Origin: Spiroplasma phoeniceum P40
GTDB lineage: Bacteria > Bacillota_I > Bacilli_A > Mycoplasmatales > Mycoplasmataceae
Assembly: GCF_003339775.1 (NCBI RefSeq)
Contig: NZ_CP031088.1
Span: 1,364,001 to 1,428,000 of the forward strand
DNA: 64,000 nt
Reading direction: 5' to 3'
The notes beneath the pieces are model-generated. The model was not told where the DNA came from. It ran no database searches and saw nothing but the letters and a program-made list of their open reading frames with translations. Below, piece after piece: positions 63,891 through 64,000 of this stretch. Position 1 is the first letter of the stretch. Every line of letters starts with the position of its first letter. The translations under genes were made by a program, and so were the position numbers.

Positions 63891-64000
63891 TTTTTATTCC
63901 TTTCTGCTATTAATCATTACCAAATAATTATATTACTTTTTTTAAAGTTTTTAGAAAAAGTAGCAAATTAATTATAATTAATTAAAAATTTTCCTATTTT

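Overview
This window looks like the chromosome of a citri-clade Spiroplasma (Mollicutes). It is very AT-rich, almost every real gene reads UGA as tryptophan, and the genes are a reduced fermentative set: ldh, pta-ackA, eno, deoC, PTS remnants, ECF and ABC transporters, and many lipoproteins with a Cys lipobox. It carries large amounts of SpV1-type plectrovirus DNA. Many genes have single-base frameshifts or UAA stops, as expected for a Spiroplasma genome in active decay.

Layout. 1-2158 is the end of one plectrovirus-derived block (HUH Rep, broken DDE transposase, border repeat). 2225-3181 is ldh. 3325-7603 is a scrapyard: a small secreted-type ORF, two type II-geometry CRISPR repeats next to a Csn2-like relic, a fragment of a second, non-SpV1 phage (structural protein, membrane protein, methyltransferase) and the tail of an MFS transporter. 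7672-15451 is ordinary chromosome (membrane protein, GNAT, MBL hydrolase, OB-fold protein, amino acid permease with a nonsense codon, alpha/beta hydrolase, Cof-type HAD phosphatase).

15519-25914 is a large, rearranged plectrovirus provirus. It has an intact IS30-type transposase, three copies of a signal-peptide lipoprotein, a second broken DDE transposase, and the virion module on the minus strand (714-aa attachment-type protein, small membrane proteins, Zot/pI-type ATPase, RuvC-like resolvase relic, coiled-coil/zinc-ribbon gene, pentapeptide-repeat protein). It ends in a region of GC-rich hairpins that looks like a replication origin and a 29-bp inverted repeat. It lies against a wrecked PTS/RpiR locus (26002-26653).

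27008-38729 holds a giant FtsX-type permease with a 730-aa lipoprotein, a lysophospholipase-type hydrolase, an ABC exporter and a frameshifted ECF S component. 38869-40999 is a conserved informational cluster: rnpB, a DivIVA/GpsB-like protein, recU (frameshifted), dnaD, hup. 41220-51493 mixes membrane proteins with a run of decayed genes (lipoproteins, aldose epimerase, deoC, oxidoreductase, rsmE) and intact coaE, a GDSL hydrolase, an ECF S component and hpt. 51577-52411 holds an RNA-like fold and an IS30 relic. 52412-63890 is eno, trpS, lipoproteins, an aldo/keto reductase, rmuC, a PAP2 phosphatase and the pta-ackA acetate/ATP pathway.

The most interesting observations are these. (1) A 248-bp segment, 246 of 248 bases identical by eye, is shared in frame between a provirus lipoprotein and the viral attachment-type protein. 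It is bounded by constant motifs that also bracket a different variable core in a second lipoprotein, so it behaves like an exchangeable receptor/decoy cassette. (2) There is a 36/30/36 CRISPR remnant beside a Csn2-like pseudogene. (3) A viral gene has a TTTAAAA heptamer exactly in register to join a coiled coil to a zinc ribbon by -1 frameshifting.
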